NCBI RefSeq assembly: GCF_018035235.1
Contig: NZ_WPCV01000005.1
Location: 248,001-312,000, forward strand
DNA length: 64,000 nucleotides
Source of the DNA: Citrobacter sp. On2M
Lineage (GTDB): Bacteria > Pseudomonadota > Gammaproteobacteria > Enterobacterales > Enterobacteriaceae
Reading direction: 5' to 3'
Below, piece by piece: positions 60,981-64,000 of this stretch. The notes under the pieces are model-generated. The model made no database searches and was not told where the DNA came from. It saw only the letters and a list, made by a program, of their open reading frames with translations. Within the stretch, counting starts at the first letter, position 1, and each line of letters starts with the position of its first letter. A program made the position numbers and the translations under genes.

Positions 60981-61199
60981 ATGAAAAAATGGGCAGTTTT
61001 GATTTCCGCCGTAGGACTGGCTTTTGCCGTTTCCGGATGCAGCAGCGATTATGTAATGGCGACAAAAGATGGTCGAATGATCCTGACCGATGGAAAACCA
61101 GAAATTGACGATGATACCGGTCTGGTGAGCTATCACGACCAGCAGGGCAATGCGATGCAGATTAACCGCGATGATGTGTCTCAAATCATTGAACGCTGA
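60981..61199 (+). CDS. ygdR: YgdR family small lipoprotein
   Basis: 72 residues; signal [16 protein letters not shown] and lipobox VSGC (Cys19), then the YgdI/YgdR domain [21 protein letters not shown]. Near-identical to E. coli YgdR and a clear paralogue of ygdI (32584). AAGGA-like GAGGATAAG precedes the ATG. Function unknown. Confidence 0.94.
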   Translation: MKKWAVLISAVGLAFAVSGCSSDYVMATKDGRMILTDGKPEIDDDTGLVSYHDQQGNAMQINRDDVSQIIER

Positions 61200-61206
61200 T
61201 GGTTGA

Positions 61207-61239
61207 GGTCAGCAGCGCGCTGGCCTTAACAATTTTACT
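61207..61239 (+). terminator. Possible terminator after ygdR
   Basis: GGTCAGC / GCTGGCC stem (one G-U) followed by an AT-rich stretch with TTTT. Confidence 0.45.
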
Positions 61240-61305
61240 TCCCTTTTTCTCTTCCCTCAGCCATTTTTATAATCCTTATGTCGTGATTATAAAAAGGAAA
61301 CGGCT

Positions 61306-62346
61306 ATGCAATATCACCGTATACCCCACAGCTCGCTGGAAGTCAGTACACTGGGGCTGGGCACAATGACGTTTGGTGAACAAAACAGCGAAGCCGACGC
61401 CCATGCACAGCTCGATTATGCCGTCGCTCAAGGCATAAATTTGATCGACGTTGCCGAGATGTATCCGGTTCCGCCGCGTCCTGAAACCCAGGGTCTTACT
61501 GAAACATACGTAGGTAACTGGCTTGCCAAACATGGCAGCCGTGAAAAGCTGATTGTGGCTTCTAAGGTCAGTGGACCATCACGTAACAACGACAGCGGCA
61601 TTCGCCCGAATCAGGCGCTGGATCGTAAAAATATCCGTGAAGCGCTGCACGACAGCCTGAAAAGGCTGCAAACCGATTATCTGGATCTGTATCAGGTTCA
61701 CTGGCCACAGCGCCCGACCAACTGCTTTGGTAAGTTAGGCTACAGTTGGACGGACTCCGCCCCGGTCGTTTCCCTGCTGGACACGCTGGATGCATTGTCA
61801 GAGTTTCAGCGTGCCGGGAAAATTCGCTACATCGGCGTGTCCAATGAAACCGCGTTTGGCGTAATGCGCTATCTGCACCTGGCGGACAAACACGATCTGC
61901 CGCGTATCGTCACCATCCAGAACCCCTACAGCCTGCTGAACCGCAGCTTTGAGGTTGGACTGGCGGAAGTGAGCCAGTATGAAGGCGTTGAACTGCTGGC
62001 ATACTCTTGTCTGGGCTTCGGTACGTTAACCGGTAAATACCTGAACGGCGCGAAACCTGCCGGCGCACGCAATACGTTGTTTAGCCGCTTCACACGCTAC
62101 AGCGGCGAGCAAACGCAAAAAGCCGTCGCTGCCTACGTCGATATCGCGAAACGCCATAATCTGGATCCTGCGCAAATGGCGCTGGCATTCGTGCGGCGTC
62201 AGCCGTTTGTCGCCAGCACCCTGCTGGGCGCCACGACGATGGAGCAGCTAAAAACCAACGTTGAAAGTCTACATCTGGAGTTGAGCGAAGAGGTATTGGC
62301 AGAGATTGAAGCGGTGCATCAGGTGTATACCTATCCTGCACCGTGA
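61306..62346 (+). CDS. tas: Aldo/keto reductase Tas
   Basis: NADP(H)-dependent aldo-keto reductase of 346 residues; E. coli Tas suppresses a tyrosine requirement on overexpression, natural substrate unknown. AKR tetrad: Asp and Tyr in NLIDVAEMYPVPP, Lys in LIVASKVSG, His in YQVHWPQRP. GAAACGG-type weak ribosome binding site (AAGGAAACGG) precedes the ATG. Confidence 0.96.
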   Translation: MQYHRIPHSSLEVSTLGLGTMTFGEQNSEADAHAQLDYAVAQGINLIDVAEMYPVPPRPETQGLTETYVGNWLAKHGSREKLIVASKVSGPSRNNDSGIRPNQALDRKNIREALHDSLKRLQTDYLDLYQVHWPQRPTNCFGKLGYSWTDSAPVVSLLDTLDALSEFQRAGKIRYIGVSNETAFGVMRYLHLADKHDLPRIVTIQNPYSLLNRSFEVGLAEVSQYEGVELLAYSCLGFGTLTGKYLNGAKPAGARNTLFSRFTRYSGEQTQKAVAAYVDIAKRHNLDPAQMALAFVRRQPFVASTLLGATTMEQLKTNVESLHLELSEEVLAEIEAVHQVYTYPAP

Positions 62347-62352
62347 TGATGT

Positions 62353-62430
62353 GTACCTGATGGCGCTGCGCTTATCCGGCCTCCATATCGTTCTTGCTGT
62401 AGGCCGATAAGACAACGCCGCCATCCGGCA
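62353..62430. repeat. BIME between tas and lplT
   Basis: Two facing REP units (CTGATGGCGCTGCGCTTATCCGGCC and GTAGGCCGATAAGACAACGCCGCCATCCGGCAA) between convergent genes. Confidence 0.85.
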
Positions 62431-62433
62431 ATG

Positions 62434-63627
62434 TTACCGGCGGCGCTGCCAAATCCACAGCGCCGCAATCGCCAGCGCAAACAGCGAGCCAAACCCAATC
62501 CCAATCGCGACCGCCGGGATCCCCACCAGAACCGCCAGTGAGTAAATACCCAGCATCAGCAGCATCGCGCTGTTTTCGCCCAGGTTTTGCACCGCAATCG
62601 CATTGCCCGCACCGACGCTTTTCTTACCCCGCTCCTGCAGTAACGCATTCAGCGGCACCACAAAGAACCCACCACACACGCCGATAAGCAGCAGCAACGC
62701 GTAGGCCGGAAGCAGCGAATGTTGAAGAGAAAAAATCAGCACCACGACGCCGATCAGTATCCCCGCAGGCATACAGCGCGACACAGTTTCCAGCGTCACC
62801 AGTTTCGCAGCCGCCCCTGCGCCGACAACAATCCCGATCGCTACCATGGCATTGAGATAGGTAGGCGTGGCGTTATCGGTGATGCCGAGCGCCACCGGAA
62901 CCCACAGCACCAGCAGAAAACGCAGCGTGACGCCCGCGCCCCAGAAAAGGCTGGTTCCGACCAATGAGAAACGCGTTTCACCATTGCGCCACAGTGAGGT
63001 TGCGGCACAGAAAAAACTGCGCGTCATTTTGCCCAGATGCCAGGACTGGCCTGGGCGAGCCGCGGCGAGCTTCGGAATATACACGTTAGCGACCACCGCG
63101 CCTGCATAGGCCAGTGCACAAGCAGAAAGCGCAGCAATCACGTGCCAGTCGGCCAGAACGCCGCCAGCGACGGACCCGAGCAAAATCGCAGCAATGGTGG
63201 AAGCTTCCATCAGGCCGTTGGCTTTCACCAGTTTGTCGCCGGTGGTCAGTTCGCCGAGAATGCCATACTTGGCCGGTGAATACGCCGCCGCGCCAATCCC
63301 CACCAGCGTGTACCCGAGGAACGGATTAATGCCAAAGCAAATACTCGCCGCTCCCAGCAGCTTCAGGCCGTTCGCGAACATCATCACCCTGCCTTTGGCA
63401 AAGCTATCCGCCACCTGTCCAACAAAGGGCGCAAACAGAATGTAAGCGCCCACAAACACCATCTGGAGGATTGGCTGACTCCAGTCCGGATAAAATTGCT
63501 CCTTCAGCAGCGCCAGTGTAGCAAACAGCAGCGCGTTATCGCCAAACGCTGACAGAAACTGTGCGGCGATCACGGACATCATCCCTTTGGACCAGATTGA
63601 CGTGTTAGTGTGCACTGACTCACTCAT
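62434..63627 (-). CDS. lplT: Lysophospholipid transporter LplT
   Basis: MFS flippase that moves 2-acyl-lysophospholipids to the cytoplasmic leaflet, where Aas re-acylates them. 397 residues with about 12 membrane segments, same length as E. coli LplT. Its start overlaps the aas stop by eight bases, so the transporter and its partner enzyme are co-translated. Confidence 0.97.
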   Translation of the reverse strand: MSESVHTNTSIWSKGMMSVIAAQFLSAFGDNALLFATLALLKEQFYPDWSQPILQMVFVGAYILFAPFVGQVADSFAKGRVMMFANGLKLLGAASICFGINPFLGYTLVGIGAAAYSPAKYGILGELTTGDKLVKANGLMEASTIAAILLGSVAGGVLADWHVIAALSACALAYAGAVVANVYIPKLAAARPGQSWHLGKMTRSFFCAATSLWRNGETRFSLVGTSLFWGAGVTLRFLLVLWVPVALGITDNATPTYLNAMVAIGIVVGAGAAAKLVTLETVSRCMPAGILIGVVVLIFSLQHSLLPAYALLLLIGVCGGFFVVPLNALLQERGKKSVGAGNAIAVQNLGENSAMLLMLGIYSLAVLVGIPAVAIGIGFGSLFALAIAALWIWQRRR

Positions 63628-64000
63628 GTTGTTTTTCCGCCTCGTCGACCCAGCTTTTCAGCGTAACAAAATCCGGCTTACCGCTGCCAAGTAATGGAAG
63701 TTGCTTCAGGTGGCGTATATCACGCGGTACGGCGAGTTCAGGTACGCCGTGCGCCCGCGCATACTGCTGTAGTTTTTCACGCGTGAGTTCGCTGTCGGTA
63801 GTGAACAGCACCAGGGCCTCACCTTTGCTGACATCGCTCTTGATCGCCGTGGCATGCATTTTGTCTGCAGACACCGCCAATGCCAGTTGCTCAACCATTT
63901 CCAGTGAGACCATCTCTCCGGCAATTTTCGCAAAACGTTTGGCGCGCCCCTGGATCTGGACAAAGCCGTTTTCATCAAAGCGCACAATGTCTCCGGTGTC
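63620..64000 (-). CDS. aas: Aas, 3' part only: acyl-ACP synthetase / 2-acylglycerophosphoethanolamine acyltransferase
   Basis: The last 126 codons of aas; the gene runs off the right edge in frame. The visible part is the C-terminal end of the acyl-ACP synthetase domain: [34 protein letters not shown], with the conserved catalytic-type Lys in [13 protein letters not shown]. Full E. coli Aas has 719 residues. It is a partial gene because of the window edge, not damage. Confidence 0.96.
   Translation of the reverse strand, partial: DTGDIVRFDENGFVQIQGRAKRFAKIAGEMVSLEMVEQLALAVSADKMHATAIKSDVSKGEALVLFTTDSELTREKLQQYARAHGVPELAVPRDIRHLKQLPLLGSGKPDFVTLKSWVDEAEKQHE

Noticed and set aside
63620-64000. 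Short aas as a truncated gene.
   Set aside because: The reading frame continues without a stop to the window edge; it is cut by the window, not by mutation.

Overview
The window is a stretch of enterobacterial core chromosome. Almost every gene can be matched by eye to an Escherichia coli K-12 counterpart, in the E. coli order from relA (left) to aas (right edge). A glycerate kinase gene at the end of the gud operon, many REP elements and one ERIC element point to a close relative of E. coli and Salmonella. Citrobacter is my best guess; the sequence does not prove the genus. I see no prophage, insertion sequence, integron, CRISPR array, toxin-antitoxin pair, defence island or pseudogene.

Layout. 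1-6.5 kb: relA and rlmD (-), then barA (+). 6.5-11.8 kb: the D-glucarate operon gudP-gudX-gudD plus a glycerate kinase (-). 12.2-14.9 kb: yqcC-truC-yqcA, the small RNA CsrB with an upstream UvrY/GacA-type palindrome, and syd (all -). 15-21.5 kb: queF, ppnN, sdaC-sdaB and xni (+). 21.5-29.8 kb: the L-fucose regulon, with fucAO diverging from fucPIKUR. 29.8-32.8 kb: rlmM, ygdD, gcvA (-), the small RNA GcvB (+) and the lipoprotein gene ygdI (-). 33-36.7 kb: csdA-csdE (+), tcdA and mltA (-). 36.9-37.35 kb: three initiator tRNA genes, with an ERIC element between the second and third. 37.4-52.1 kb: amiC (-), argA (+), then recD, recB, ptrA and recC (-). 52.1-58.7 kb: four pseudopilin-like genes, thyA, lgt, ptsP and rppH (all -). 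58.7-59.35 kb: a non-coding region with a cluster of DnaA boxes, in the position of the E. coli reactivation locus DARS2. 59.35-64 kb: mutH, ygdQ, ygdR, tas (+), lplT and the 3' end of aas (-).

Functional links. BarA (through UvrY, not in the window) drives CsrB, and both lie within 11 kb. RelA makes (p)ppGpp and PpnN is one of its targets. The gud operon carries uptake, dehydration and, unlike E. coli K-12, the last step to 2-phosphoglycerate. The fuc genes take L-fucose to DHAP and propanediol. CsdA-CsdE deliver sulfur-relay activity to TcdA for tRNA ct6A. RecBCD is complete, with the protease gene ptrA inside the cluster.

I found no undescribed multi-gene system. The points most worth a second look are regulatory and structural: the DARS2-like region, a terminator-like leader hairpin before sdaC, an ERIC element inside the initiator-tRNA transcription unit, a compensated T-stem change in the first initiator tRNA, an inverted repeat just upstream of that tRNA promoter, and a REP element that supplies the end of fucR.
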